A DNA stretch of 64,000 bases from Saprospiraceae bacterium UBA6168. GTDB taxonomy: Bacteria; Bacteroidota; Bacteroidia; Chitinophagales; Saprospiraceae. Below the pieces are notes generated by a model. It saw nothing but the letters and a program-made list of their open reading frames with translations. It made no database searches and had not been told where the DNA came from. The stretch spans positions 49,903 through 113,902 of the forward strand of contig DIUC01000082.1 of assembly GCA_002435785.1 (NCBI GenBank), written 5' to 3'. A program made the translations under genes and the position numbers. This document shows, in pieces, positions 8,561 through 16,285 of the stretch. Numbering within the stretch: the first letter of the stretch is position 1; each line of letters opens with the position of its first letter.

Positions 8561-9391
8561 ATGGAAAAAAGAATCGTCATCTCCTTGCTCACCATCGCCG
8601 CTTTTGTGCTGTCGCAAAATGGCGGGAAAATCCTTGAGCTTTTCGAGTGGTACGCTGCGCTCGACGTGCCAGTGAAAAGGGTTGTTTACAAAACATTTTG
8701 GTACATCGCTTTCCCGCTGGGGGTCATGGGCTTGTTTCATGGCTTCCGCAAAATAGCTGCCGAGGCGGGGCTTGCCAGCCGTGCGGCGCAGGGCATCGGC
8801 ACGGGGCTGGTGGGCACGCTGCCCATGCTGTTGGGCGCTGGTCTGCTGGTCCGGTTTCAAGTACAGTTGGACTGGATGGCCATCCTGAACGGTTGCCTGC
8901 TGGCAGCGGTGGGCGAGGAAATCTTGTACCGAGCGATGCTGTTCGGGCAGTTGTTCCGCCATGCCCGCTGGGGCTTCCTGTGGGCAGGGCTGGCAAGTGC
9001 GGTGATTTTTGGGACGGGCCACCTGTACCAAGGCAACGAACTCGGTGCGATGGTCGGCATTTTTGCCGTCACCTTCCTCGGCGGGATGTGGTTCAGTTGG
9101 CTCTACGTGGAGTGGGGCAACAACCTCTGGGTGCCCATGAGTTTCCATTTCTTCATGAACCTCTCTTGGACGCTTTTTGATGTGAGCGACAACGCCCTTG
9201 GCACTTGGGCGCCCAATGTTTTCCGGGCGGCCACCATTGCCTTGTCCATCATTTTGACCATCCGCCACAAACGCAAAACGGGCGAAGCTTGGGTGGTGAA
9301 AGGCCGCCGCTGGTGGTCGGGCAAAATGCCCGTTTCATCAGCAGAAACAACTGACAACCAATCTTTTAACTTAAAAAATACAACCGTATGA
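8561..9391 (+). CDS. CPBP (CAAX-type) intramembrane metalloprotease-like protein
   Basis: A 276-residue integral membrane protein with about seven hydrophobic segments. It carries the three CPBP/Abi motifs: EEILYR (the EExxxR box), a later FGTGHLY histidine motif, and SFHFFMN near the C-terminal helix. The family includes prenyl-protein proteases and bacteriocin-immunity proteins; the substrate here is unknown. The stop overlaps the next start codon (ATGA at 9388-9391), so the downstream gene is probably translationally coupled. An upstream LytTR regulator is a plausible controller. Confidence 0.88.
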   Translation: MEKRIVISLLTIAAFVLSQNGGKILELFEWYAALDVPVKRVVYKTFWYIAFPLGVMGLFHGFRKIAAEAGLASRAAQGIGTGLVGTLPMLLGAGLLVRFQVQLDWMAILNGCLLAAVGEEILYRAMLFGQLFRHARWGFLWAGLASAVIFGTGHLYQGNELGAMVGIFAVTFLGGMWFSWLYVEWGNNLWVPMSFHFFMNLSWTLFDVSDNALGTWAPNVFRAATIALSIILTIRHKRKTGEAWVVKGRRWWSGKMPVSSAETTDNQSFNLKNTTV

Positions 9392-10242
9392 ATCGCTCAA
9401 TCCTGTTTCTTATCTTCCTTTTTCTTGCACCTTTTTTTGCCTTCGGGCAAAATGAAAAATCGCTCGGCGGCACGGTTACGGACGAGCACGGCCATACCTT
9501 GGCCTATGTCAACATCGGAATCGTGGGCACGTCCATCGGCACGGTGAGCGGCATGGACGGCAGCTTTCGGCTCTACCTGCCCGCCTCCGTCAACCCGCAG
9601 GACACGCTCCGTTTTTCGATGGTCGGGCACGAGGGGCGCTCGTACACGGTGTCGGGTTTTGAATCAGCTTTTGGGGGAAAAGCGGTGGTCGCCCTTCCGC
9701 AGGCGGCCACGCTGCTCGCCGAGGTGGTGGTGAAGCCCCGTTTCACGAAGAAAAAGCGCATCGGGATGGATAAGCCCGGCACCCGTATGGCCGTCAATTT
9801 TGCCATTTCCGACAAGCCGAACCAGAACCTCGGCGCCGAGATTGGCCGTAAGTTCAACCTGCCGAAAGGCCCCGTGCAGCTCGATACGTTCCGGTTTTTT
9901 GTTTCCCGGAACAACTTCGACACGGTGCGCCTCCGGCTCAACCTGTACCAATTGGAGAAGGGCAGGCCGGGCAGCCAATTGCTCGACAAAAACATCGTGC
10001 TGGAGCTAAAGCCCAAACAACGGGGCTGGGTCGTGGTGGATTTGGCGGCCCACAACTTGGTCGTGAGCGGCGATGTGGTGGTGGCCGTGGAATGGATTTA
10101 CCATGCTGGCAAGGGTACTTCGCTGTCATTGCCCATCGCCATGCCATCTGGCGGGGTGCATTTTTACAAATTCGGCAGCCAAGGCCAATGGAAGAAGTTC
10201 CCCGGCATGTCGTCGGCCATGGAGTTGGATGTGCAGTATTGA
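9388..10242 (+). CDS. Exported carboxypeptidase-regulatory-like domain protein
   Basis: A 284-residue protein with a signal peptide (MNRSILFLIF...FAFGQ). Residues about 25-115 form a CarboxypepD_reg-like beta-sandwich (GGTVTDEHGHTLAYVNIGI, then a turn with GTVSGMDG), as found at the N-terminus of TonB receptors. Here it is followed by a different domain of about 150 residues with a beta-rich pattern that I do not recognise. The start overlaps the stop of the CPBP protease gene by four bases. Envelope location is inferred; function unknown. Confidence 0.85.
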   Translation: MNRSILFLIFLFLAPFFAFGQNEKSLGGTVTDEHGHTLAYVNIGIVGTSIGTVSGMDGSFRLYLPASVNPQDTLRFSMVGHEGRSYTVSGFESAFGGKAVVALPQAATLLAEVVVKPRFTKKKRIGMDKPGTRMAVNFAISDKPNQNLGAEIGRKFNLPKGPVQLDTFRFFVSRNNFDTVRLRLNLYQLEKGRPGSQLLDKNIVLELKPKQRGWVVVDLAAHNLVVSGDVVVAVEWIYHAGKGTSLSLPIAMPSGGVHFYKFGSQGQWKKFPGMSSAMELDVQY

Positions 10243-10260
10243 ACTGACGAAAACCACTTA

Positions 10261-10728
10261 CTACACCCAGAATTTGTCCACCCAATCCTCAACGAACGGC
10301 TGGCCATTGTGCAGGTGTTCTATTTCCCCCAGTTGTTCCAGATTGGCAACGGCTTGCACCTCGTTGAACAGCACCCGCTCCTCGTAGCGGATATGCGCCG
10401 TCAGTTCTTCTTCCATCAGGCTCAGGTGCTTGCCCAAATCTTCGGTGGCAGCGAACAGCCGCCGCAGCCTACGGTGCTCCCGCAATGCCCGCTTGACCAT
10501 CGGGTGCTCGTTGCCACCGAGAATTGGGAAAATATACCGCTCCTCCACTTCAAAATGAGGCGACAGGTGGTTTTCAAAAAACCAGTCCGAATAGGCTTTT
10601 ATCCTTTCGGGTGCCACCCCTTTTGAAAGCCCGGTGCGGATTTTCCAGCCGAGCAACAAGCCGTGGTGGTGTTCCCGGCTCAATGGCTGAAGGGATGCGT
10701 GTCGCTTCAATGGTTTGGTGTCGCTCAT
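10261..10728 (-). CDS. Hemerythrin-like HHE-domain protein
   Basis: A 155-residue all-alpha protein of the hemerythrin/HHE family. Candidate di-iron ligands are His in SREHHHG, His and Glu in HFEVEERYIFP, His in REHRRL and His with Glu in HIRYEERVLF. The protein probably binds O2, NO or iron. It lies two bases downstream of the ric gene on the same strand, so the two are almost certainly cotranscribed, which suggests a role in nitrosative or iron-sulfur stress. Confidence 0.9.
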   Translation of the reverse strand: MSDTKPLKRHASLQPLSREHHHGLLLGWKIRTGLSKGVAPERIKAYSDWFFENHLSPHFEVEERYIFPILGGNEHPMVKRALREHRRLRRLFAATEDLGKHLSLMEEELTAHIRYEERVLFNEVQAVANLEQLGEIEHLHNGQPFVEDWVDKFWV

Positions 10729-10730
10729 GC

Positions 10731-11444
10731 TTAGTTTGAAAGTTGTTTCTCCATTTCGATGACACGGGGAAACATGATGTTGTTCTCCAAATGGATGTGC
10801 AGGTGGAGGTCTTCCTCAAATTCCCGCAGCATGGAAAATGCCACCCGGTAGGTCGTGCAGCCGTCTGCTGGTGCGGTGTATTGGTTGCTGAGCGCTGATA
10901 TTTTTGCAAAGCGGTCACCTTCCACGGAGTGTTCTTCCATCATCATGCGGATGGGGTTTTCGACGGTGCCGAACGATGGTAACCCGGGGTGCTTTTCGGT
11001 GGCCAATTTCCGCACGAACGGGAACAATATCTTTTCTTCCTTCTGCATGTGGAAGGTCAGTTCGTTGACGACATGGGCAAATTCGTCCCTGATTTCGAAC
11101 AGTTCGGGGTGGCGCTCACCATGTACCTTGCAGAGCTTGCTCAGGTACTGCGTCAGTTCCGGCAATTTGGCTGTGACGTAGCGGTGGTGCTTTTTCTCCA
11201 CATAATCAGCCAGCAGGTCGAGGGGCCAGGTGCGGTAGTCGGCAGCAGGTGCCTCGTTGGAGGTAGTGGCGTCCTGGAGTTCCCGCAGGAGTGCCTGCGC
11301 TTCGAGGTCCTTGTTATCGCAAGCTTCGCGGATGGTGCGCCCGCCCTTGCAGCAAAAGTCAATGCCGTGCGATTGGAAAACGGAGGCGGTACGGTAATCT
11401 TGGGCGACGGTTTCGCCGATGGTCTGATTTTGATTGATGTTCAT
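10731..11444 (-). CDS. ric: Iron-sulfur cluster repair di-iron protein (Ric/YtfE/ScdA)
   Basis: A 237-residue Ric-family protein that repairs iron-sulfur clusters damaged by nitric oxide or oxidants. The N-terminal ScdA_N domain has the family motif HGIDFCCKGG. The C-terminal HHE four-helix bundle supplies di-iron ligands in KKHHRYV, HGERHPEL, HMQKEEKILFP, MEEHS and HLHIHLENNIMFP. The gene is followed immediately by the hemerythrin-like gene and preceded by an Rrf2 regulator gene on the same strand. A perfect dyad at 11460-11483 lies 16 bases upstream of its start. Confidence 0.95.
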   Translation of the reverse strand: MNINQNQTIGETVAQDYRTASVFQSHGIDFCCKGGRTIREACDNKDLEAQALLRELQDATTSNEAPAADYRTWPLDLLADYVEKKHHRYVTAKLPELTQYLSKLCKVHGERHPELFEIRDEFAHVVNELTFHMQKEEKILFPFVRKLATEKHPGLPSFGTVENPIRMMMEEHSVEGDRFAKISALSNQYTAPADGCTTYRVAFSMLREFEEDLHLHIHLENNIMFPRVIEMEKQLSN

Positions 11445-11459
11445 TATTTTATGATTGAG

Positions 11460-11483
11460 AAACAGGATGAAAAAGTCCTGTTT
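11460..11483. promoter_or_regulatory. AAACAGGA-N8-TCCTGTTT dyad upstream of ric
   Basis: A perfect 8-bp inverted repeat with an 8-base spacer, between the Rrf2-family gene and ric. It could be an operator for an NO- or redox-responsive regulator. A terminator is the alternative: in the ric direction the stem is not followed by a T run, but a run of five Ts overlaps its end on the plus strand. Confidence 0.45.
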
Positions 11484-11497
11484 TTAGTTAAAAAATT

Positions 11498-11932
11498 TTA
11501 CCTTTTCAAGAAAGTGCTGCCGTCCTTCAAGCCGAGTGCGAGTTCGAGCACGGTCGTCTCTTCCAGCATGGCTTTCAGTTCGTTCCGCACAGCGGCAAAG
11601 CGCTCGTGCATGGGGCAAGGCTTCAAAGCATTGCAGGCACGAAGCCCCAGCCCGCAACCCGTGAAAATATGGTCGCCGTCCACGGTCGTGACGATTTCGC
11701 TGAGCCGGGTTCCTTCCATTTCTTTGCGACTGATTTCAAAACCACCGTGAACGCCCTGTACCGAATGGACGATGCCGCCCCTGGTCAATTGCTGCAAAAT
11801 CTTCCCGGTGAAGGCAACGGGCGAGCCAGTCGCTTCGGCGATGTCTTTCACGCTGACCCGACTGCCTTCCAGCGAGTGGGTGGCGATGAGCAGGGTCGCC
11901 CTGATGGCATATTCGCAGGCTTTGGAAAACAT
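11498..11932 (-). CDS. Rrf2-family iron-sulfur regulator, NsrR-like
   Basis: A 144-residue Rrf2 transcription regulator with a winged helix at residues 1-75. Its three cysteines, Cys93, Cys100 and Cys106 (C-x6-C-x5-C), match the cluster-binding loop of NsrR and IscR. Given its adjacency to ric and a hemerythrin gene, NO sensing (NsrR-like) is more likely than IscR function, but this is inferred. The ATG at 11932 (MFSKACEYAI) is the canonical family start. A 30-bp dyad, 12003-12032, lies in the divergent promoter region, a candidate self-regulatory operator. Confidence 0.9.
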   Translation of the reverse strand: MFSKACEYAIRATLLIATHSLEGSRVSVKDIAEATGSPVAFTGKILQQLTRGGIVHSVQGVHGGFEISRKEMEGTRLSEIVTTVDGDHIFTGCGLGLRACNALKPCPMHERFAAVRNELKAMLEETTVLELALGLKDGSTFLKR

Positions 11933-12002
11933 GTTTTTGAAATTTCTGAATGGAAAACTGGAATAATTCAACCTCACTTCGGAGTACAATGTTACAACAA
12001 TT

Positions 12003-12032
12003 TTTAAATCGGACAATTGTATCGGATTTAAA
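12003..12032. promoter_or_regulatory. TTTAAATC-N14-GATTTAAA dyad, candidate Rrf2 operator
   Basis: A perfect 8-bp inverted repeat with a 14-base spacer that itself contains two ATCGGA-like halves. It lies 70 bases upstream of the NsrR-like start and about 50 bases upstream of the 5-formyl-THF cyclo-ligase start, in their shared divergent region. Confidence 0.45.
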
Positions 12033-12083
12033 TTGGTAGATTGGCACCGTATTTTTACCTGTGACAGACAATGCACCAACCTC

Positions 12084-12620
12084 ATGCAAGAAAAGAAACA
12101 CATTCGGGAGAAAATGCTCGCCTTGCGCTCAGCGCTCTCATCGCTGGACAAGCTACGGCTCGACCATTCCATGTGCGAGAAACTACGGCAAATCGTGGAG
12201 GAAACGGGTGCACGCATTATTCACACCTACCTGCCCATGGGCGATGAAGTTGACATCTTCCCCTTCATCAGAGAGATGCTGGAAAAAGGGCTGACGGTCG
12301 TCGCCCCAAAATCGCTCAAGGGGCGCAGGATGGAGAACCTCGTCCTGCATTCGTTGTCGGAACTGGAGGCGGGGATTTACGGCACCAGCCACCCTGCCAG
12401 CGGACTGGTCTATGAGGGTGGTTATGACCTGTTCATCGTGCCGGGCCTCGCCTTCGACCGCCACGGCAACCGCATCGGCTACGGGGCGGGGTACTATGAC
12501 GCATTTTTGGGCAGCCAGTCGGGCGGGCAAAAACTGGGCATCTGCTACCCGTTTCAGTTGTTGGATGAACTGCCTGCCGAAGCGCACGATGTGCGGCTGG
12601 ATGGGGTGTTGTGGGGTTGA
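12084..12620 (+). CDS. 5-formyltetrahydrofolate cyclo-ligase
   Basis: A 178-residue enzyme converting 5-formyl-THF to 5,10-methenyl-THF with ATP. The family signature near the C-terminus is clear: VPGLAFDRHGNRIGYGAGYYD. The N-terminal helix has KKHIREKMLALR, where this family keeps basic residues for the nucleotide phosphates. The length matches the family. The ATG at 12084 fits the usual N-terminus; an upstream in-frame ATG would put translation across the regulatory dyad. Confidence 0.93.
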   Translation: MQEKKHIREKMLALRSALSSLDKLRLDHSMCEKLRQIVEETGARIIHTYLPMGDEVDIFPFIREMLEKGLTVVAPKSLKGRRMENLVLHSLSELEAGIYGTSHPASGLVYEGGYDLFIVPGLAFDRHGNRIGYGAGYYDAFLGSQSGGQKLGICYPFQLLDELPAEAHDVRLDGVLWG

Positions 12621-12674
12621 TAGGCTAACATTTCCTATTTGCCCCTCATTTCACCAAAAGGATTAGGAGATGCA

Positions 12675-13826
12675 TTAAAGCGTCCCCCGTCGCCGCTGCT
12701 CATCCTCAATGCTCTCAAAAAGCGCTTGGAAATTCCCCTTTCCAAAGGATTTTGCCCCCTTTCGCTGGATAATTTCGAAGAAAAGCGTTGGGCGGTCTTC
12801 GACGGGCTTGGTGAAGATTTGGAGCAGGTAGCCCTCCTCGTCACGGTCCACCATGATGCCAAGCTCCTTGAGGCGGCGCAGGTCTTCGTCAATCACCCCT
12901 ACCCGGTCGGCCACGGTGTCGTAGTACGCACCGGGCACGTGCAGGAACTCGACGCCCCGCTTGCGCATCTCGTTCACGGTGAACACGATGTCGTCCGTCG
13001 CCACGGCGATGTGCTGGCAACCAGCGCCTTCGTAGAAGTCCACGTACTCCTCGATTTGCGACTTTTTCTTCCCGTGCGCTGGCTCGTTGATGGGGAACTT
13101 GATTCGCCCGTTTCCGTTGGTCATCACCTTGCTCATCAGCGCCGAATATTCGGTGGAGATGTCCTTGTCGTCGAAGGAAACAAGGTTGGCAAAGCCCATG
13201 ACTTCGTTGTAAAACTTGGCCCAAACGTTCATCTGCCCCCAGTCCACATTGCCCACCATGTGGTCAATGAACTTGAGGCCGGTCGAAGGCGGGTTGTAGT
13301 CGCTTTCCCATTTCTCGTAACCGGGCAGGAAGATACCGTGGTAATCCCTGCGCTCCACGAAAATATGCACCGTTTCGCCGTAGGTATGGATGCCGGAGCG
13401 CACCACCTTGCCGCTTTCATCGAACTCGATGGCGGGTTCCATGAACGGTTTTGCGCCACGTTTCACGGTTTGTTCAAAAGCGTCCCTTGCATCCTCGACC
13501 CAAAGAGCGATGACTTTTACACCATCGCCGTGCTTTCTCAGGTGTTCATTCAGTGGGCTGTCGGAGTGCAAGGGAGTAGTCAATACGAGGCGGATTTTGT
13601 CCTGCTGCAACACGTAGGAGGCACGGTCCCGCACGCCTGTTTCCAAGCCTGCATAGGCCAAGGACTGGAAACCAAAAGCAGTTTTGTAATAATGTGCTGC
13701 CTGCTTTGCATTGCCCACATAAAGCTCTACGTAGTCGGTGCCGAGCAGGGGCAGGAAGTCGTCCGCTTCGGGGAATATCTTTTCGAGGGAGTAATTGTAG
13801 TTGGATATGCCGGTTAAGGTGGCCAT
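12675..13826 (-). CDS. hpd: 4-hydroxyphenylpyruvate dioxygenase
   Basis: A 383-residue non-haem Fe(II) dioxygenase converting 4-hydroxyphenylpyruvate to homogentisate, step two of tyrosine breakdown. It has two vicinal-oxygen-chelate halves. The iron ligands are visible as His in FIDHMVGNV, His in CQHIAVAT and Glu in LFFEIIQRKG. The ATG at 13826 (MATLTGISNY) is chosen because upstream sequence is a hairpin repeat region. It is followed on the same strand by nothing related, but homogentisate dioxygenase lies directly upstream, so the pair likely forms a catabolic unit. Confidence 0.96.
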   Translation of the reverse strand: MATLTGISNYNYSLEKIFPEADDFLPLLGTDYVELYVGNAKQAAHYYKTAFGFQSLAYAGLETGVRDRASYVLQQDKIRLVLTTPLHSDSPLNEHLRKHGDGVKVIALWVEDARDAFEQTVKRGAKPFMEPAIEFDESGKVVRSGIHTYGETVHIFVERRDYHGIFLPGYEKWESDYNPPSTGLKFIDHMVGNVDWGQMNVWAKFYNEVMGFANLVSFDDKDISTEYSALMSKVMTNGNGRIKFPINEPAHGKKKSQIEEYVDFYEGAGCQHIAVATDDIVFTVNEMRKRGVEFLHVPGAYYDTVADRVGVIDEDLRRLKELGIMVDRDEEGYLLQIFTKPVEDRPTLFFEIIQRKGAKSFGKGNFQALFESIEDEQRRRGTL

Positions 13827-13831
13827 ATATT

Positions 13832-13938
13832 TTGTTTGATGAGTTTGAATTGTTTGAATGGTTCGATGCGTTTGAGTTGCGTTTGAGTTGCGACGGGACA
13901 CATCAAACAACTCAAACCAATCAAACCCATCAAACCAT
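13832..13938. repeat. GTTTGA-type tandem/inverted repeat between hpd and hmgA
   Basis: Units such as TTTGATGAG, TTTGAATTG and TTTGAGTTG are repeated in tandem and mirrored by CATCAAACAACTCAAACC and similar units after a short centre. It can fold into a long hairpin. It begins six bases upstream of the hpd start codon and ends at the hmgA stop. Confidence 0.75.
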
Positions 13939-15102
13939 AATTTCCTCCTCCATCCAAGACTTATAGTAGTCCTCCACCTCCAGTTGCATCGCCGCTTTGG
14001 TGATTTTCACGGGACGGAACGGGTCAATCATCACCGCCAGTTCTTCCGTACCCACCTTGCCGATGCTGCGCTCGATGGCACCGGGGTGCGGGCCGTGTGG
14101 GATGCCAGCAGGGTGCAGGGTGAACTGCCCTTTTTCGATGTTGTTGCGGCTCATGAAATCGCCGTCCACATAATAGAGAATTTCGTCGCTGTCAATATTG
14201 CTGTGATGATAGGGTGCGGGAATGGCCTCTGGGTGGTAGTCGTAGAGCCTTGGCACGAACGAGCAAACCACGAACCCATCCGCCTCGAACTGCTGGTGGA
14301 TGGGCGGCGGCATGTGAATGCGCCCGGTCAGCGGCTCAAAGTCGAAAATGGAGGTGGCATAAGGGTAATGGAAGCCGTCCCAGCCCACCACGTCAAACGG
14401 GTGCGTGGCATAGGTATAGGGATAAATCAAACCCTGCTTTTTGATGAAAATCGGGAACTCGCCGGTTTGGTCATGCGTCTCCAAATCGGTGGGGCCACGA
14501 AAGTCCCGCTCGCAGAATGGCGAGTGCTCCAGCAATTGGCCGGAATCGTTGCGATAGCGCCGAGGAGTGCGCACCGGGCTGTAGGATTCGATGTACAGCA
14601 GTCGGTTTTTGGCGTCGTCAAATTCCAATTGATAAACCGTGCCACGGGGAATCACCACATAATCGCCGTACCCGAACGCCACCTGCCCGAACATGGTCTT
14701 GAGCGTACCGCTGCCCTCATGTATGAATAGCATCTCATCCGCATCGGCATTTTTGAAAAAATAGCCATTCATGCTCTCCTGCGGCGCTGCGAGACCGATG
14801 TGCAGGTCGTTGTTCACGAACAGCGTCTTTCGGCTGTCCAAGTAATTGGCGCATGGCTCGATGGAAAAGCCCTTGAAACTGAGTGCCGACAGGTTTTTGT
14901 CAATGGCGATTTCAGGCTCCACCGAATAGGGGTGGCCTTTTTTGCTGACAATGGTGGGTGGGTGGAGGTGATAGACCAGTGATGAAACGCCCGAAAATCC
15001 TTGTGTCCCAACCAATTCCTCTGCGTAAAGGTTGCCGTTTTTCTGCCGGAACTGGACGTGGCGCTTGCGGGGGATTTTACCAAGGTGCTGATAATGGGAC
15101 AT
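13930..15102 (-). CDS. hmgA: Homogentisate 1,2-dioxygenase
   Basis: A 390-residue cupin-fold enzyme that opens the homogentisate ring to maleylacetoacetate, using Fe(II). Conserved elements include the N-terminal KRHVQFR and GFSGVSSLVYH, and the active-site region with YHHSNIDSDE and HPAGIPHGPHPG that supplies iron ligands. The length is somewhat below the 430 residues typical of proteobacterial enzymes but usual for the Bacteroidota type. It sits upstream of hpd on the same strand, with a hairpin repeat between them. No fumarylacetoacetase or maylacetoacetate isomerase gene is nearby. Confidence 0.95.
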   Translation of the reverse strand: MSHYQHLGKIPRKRHVQFRQKNGNLYAEELVGTQGFSGVSSLVYHLHPPTIVSKKGHPYSVEPEIAIDKNLSALSFKGFSIEPCANYLDSRKTLFVNNDLHIGLAAPQESMNGYFFKNADADEMLFIHEGSGTLKTMFGQVAFGYGDYVVIPRGTVYQLEFDDAKNRLLYIESYSPVRTPRRYRNDSGQLLEHSPFCERDFRGPTDLETHDQTGEFPIFIKKQGLIYPYTYATHPFDVVGWDGFHYPYATSIFDFEPLTGRIHMPPPIHQQFEADGFVVCSFVPRLYDYHPEAIPAPYHHSNIDSDEILYYVDGDFMSRNNIEKGQFTLHPAGIPHGPHPGAIERSIGKVGTEELAVMIDPFRPVKITKAAMQLEVEDYYKSWMEEEIMV

Positions 15103-15220
15103 GGCGGATTTTTTTTACCAAAAAGGAAAATGACCGCCCAAAAGTAGGAGGGGAGTTTATGCCCAAAGATGACTTTCATCAATTCGGCTGGGTGACAATT
15201 GTCACAGCATCAGGGGGGGG

Positions 15221-16015
15221 CTACCTTGCCGGGGAGTAATCCGTTGGCCACATAAAAATTGATTCCACGGAAATGGTCAACGAGCCGCCGCCTTTTACCT
15301 CTGAGGCTTTTCGGGTGGCAATCCATTCGGGGTCGTTTCTGAAAAGGTCGAATGCGGCCCTGGCAGCTTCGGGCGATGGGTGCGTGAGAAAATAATAGAG
15401 CATATTGTCGGCACCTTGGTCGGCATCGGTGGGCGTCCAGTAGATTTTGTGGGTCATGCCGTACCGCTCGAACCGCTCAAGGGTGAACCCCCGGAAGCGG
15501 TCCAGCAGGTTTCCCAAGTTGTTCGGGGTGCAGTGGTAAATGCGAAACTCCCAGACCCCGCTGCCGAGGTCGGCGGTGAGGTTGTTGGGCGAGAAGTCGG
15601 TGGTTTTGAGGAAGATGCTTTCGATTTTCGCCACCAAACTGCCATTCACCTCGCTTTCTTTCCAGACCCGTTGCCACGTCGTGTCGGCGGAAAAATCAGC
15701 CCATGCGGCCTCCCTTGCCGCCCGGTTGGGGTAGGACAGCACGTAATAGAGCTTCTCTTCGGGGTTGTCTAACGGCGTCCAATAGCCCACGTTGGTCATG
15801 CCGTGTTTCTCAAAAAGCTTGGTGGTATGGTTGCGGAAGCGCTTGTTCAAATCGTTCAGTTTGCCCTTGGCGGCGGTGTAAATGCGCAGCTCATAGCAGC
15901 GGGTGTCTTTTTGTGCTAATGGGTCGGCGGCAGTCGTCTTTGTTTGGCCGAAAAGCAGGCTGGCACAGAGCGTGGCCAACAAAAAAGCGAAAAGACGGAA
16001 GGTGTTGTTTTTCAT
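15221..16015 (-). CDS. Exported NIPSNAP-family protein with two NIPSNAP domains
   Basis: A 264-residue protein with a signal peptide (MKNNTFRLFA...LLFGQ) and two tandem NIPSNAP/dimeric alpha-beta-barrel domains. The first starts at CYELRIYTAAKGK, the second at VWEFRIYHCTPNN. Each contains a GMTxxxYWTP motif. Family members bind small molecules, but the enzymatic role is mostly unknown. It lies about 120 bases upstream of hmgA on the same strand, so a link with aromatic catabolism is possible but unproven. The ATG at 16015 begins the signal peptide. Confidence 0.88.
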   Translation of the reverse strand: MKNNTFRLFAFLLATLCASLLFGQTKTTAADPLAQKDTRCYELRIYTAAKGKLNDLNKRFRNHTTKLFEKHGMTNVGYWTPLDNPEEKLYYVLSYPNRAAREAAWADFSADTTWQRVWKESEVNGSLVAKIESIFLKTTDFSPNNLTADLGSGVWEFRIYHCTPNNLGNLLDRFRGFTLERFERYGMTHKIYWTPTDADQGADNMLYYFLTHPSPEAARAAFDLFRNDPEWIATRKASEVKGGGSLTISVESIFMWPTDYSPAR

Positions 16016-16135
16016 CTTGCATGGATTGAAATGAAGCGGCAAGATGCGAAAAAGGAAGAACATGGTCGAAGACCATCTGCCACGTGATTAATGCAAACGT
16101 TTATAGTTGGTTGAATTTCTGAGGGAGAATATTAA

Positions 16136-16230
16136 CAAGGGGGCAAGCCCCCTTGGAGACTTCAAAAGCCCAGTTGGGGCAAGAGCATTTCCAAGGGGGC
16201 TTGCATTTCCAAGGGGGCTTGCCCCCTTGC
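16136..16230. repeat. AAGGGGGCAAGCCCCCTT palindromic repeat cluster
   Basis: Two full copies of the palindrome GGGGGCAAGCCCCC (or its complement) with a half copy between, embedded in TTTCCAAGGGGG or CCCTTGGAGA context. The same element is found at 28233-28256 and as a pair at 55175-55232. It resembles REP-type intergenic elements. Confidence 0.7.
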
Positions 16231-16285
16231 TAAGTTCAAATACTCAAACAGTAGGTTAAACAACTATAATCTATTCCCGCCGCTT

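Noticed and set aside
11460..11483. A terminator for the Rrf2-family gene
   Set aside because: In the minus direction the stem is followed by CTCAATC and not by a T run, so an operator is listed as the first choice, with low confidence.
13832..13938. A CRISPR array, because of regularly spaced short units
   Set aside because: Units are adjacent with no unique spacers, are mirrored, and no cas gene is present in the window.
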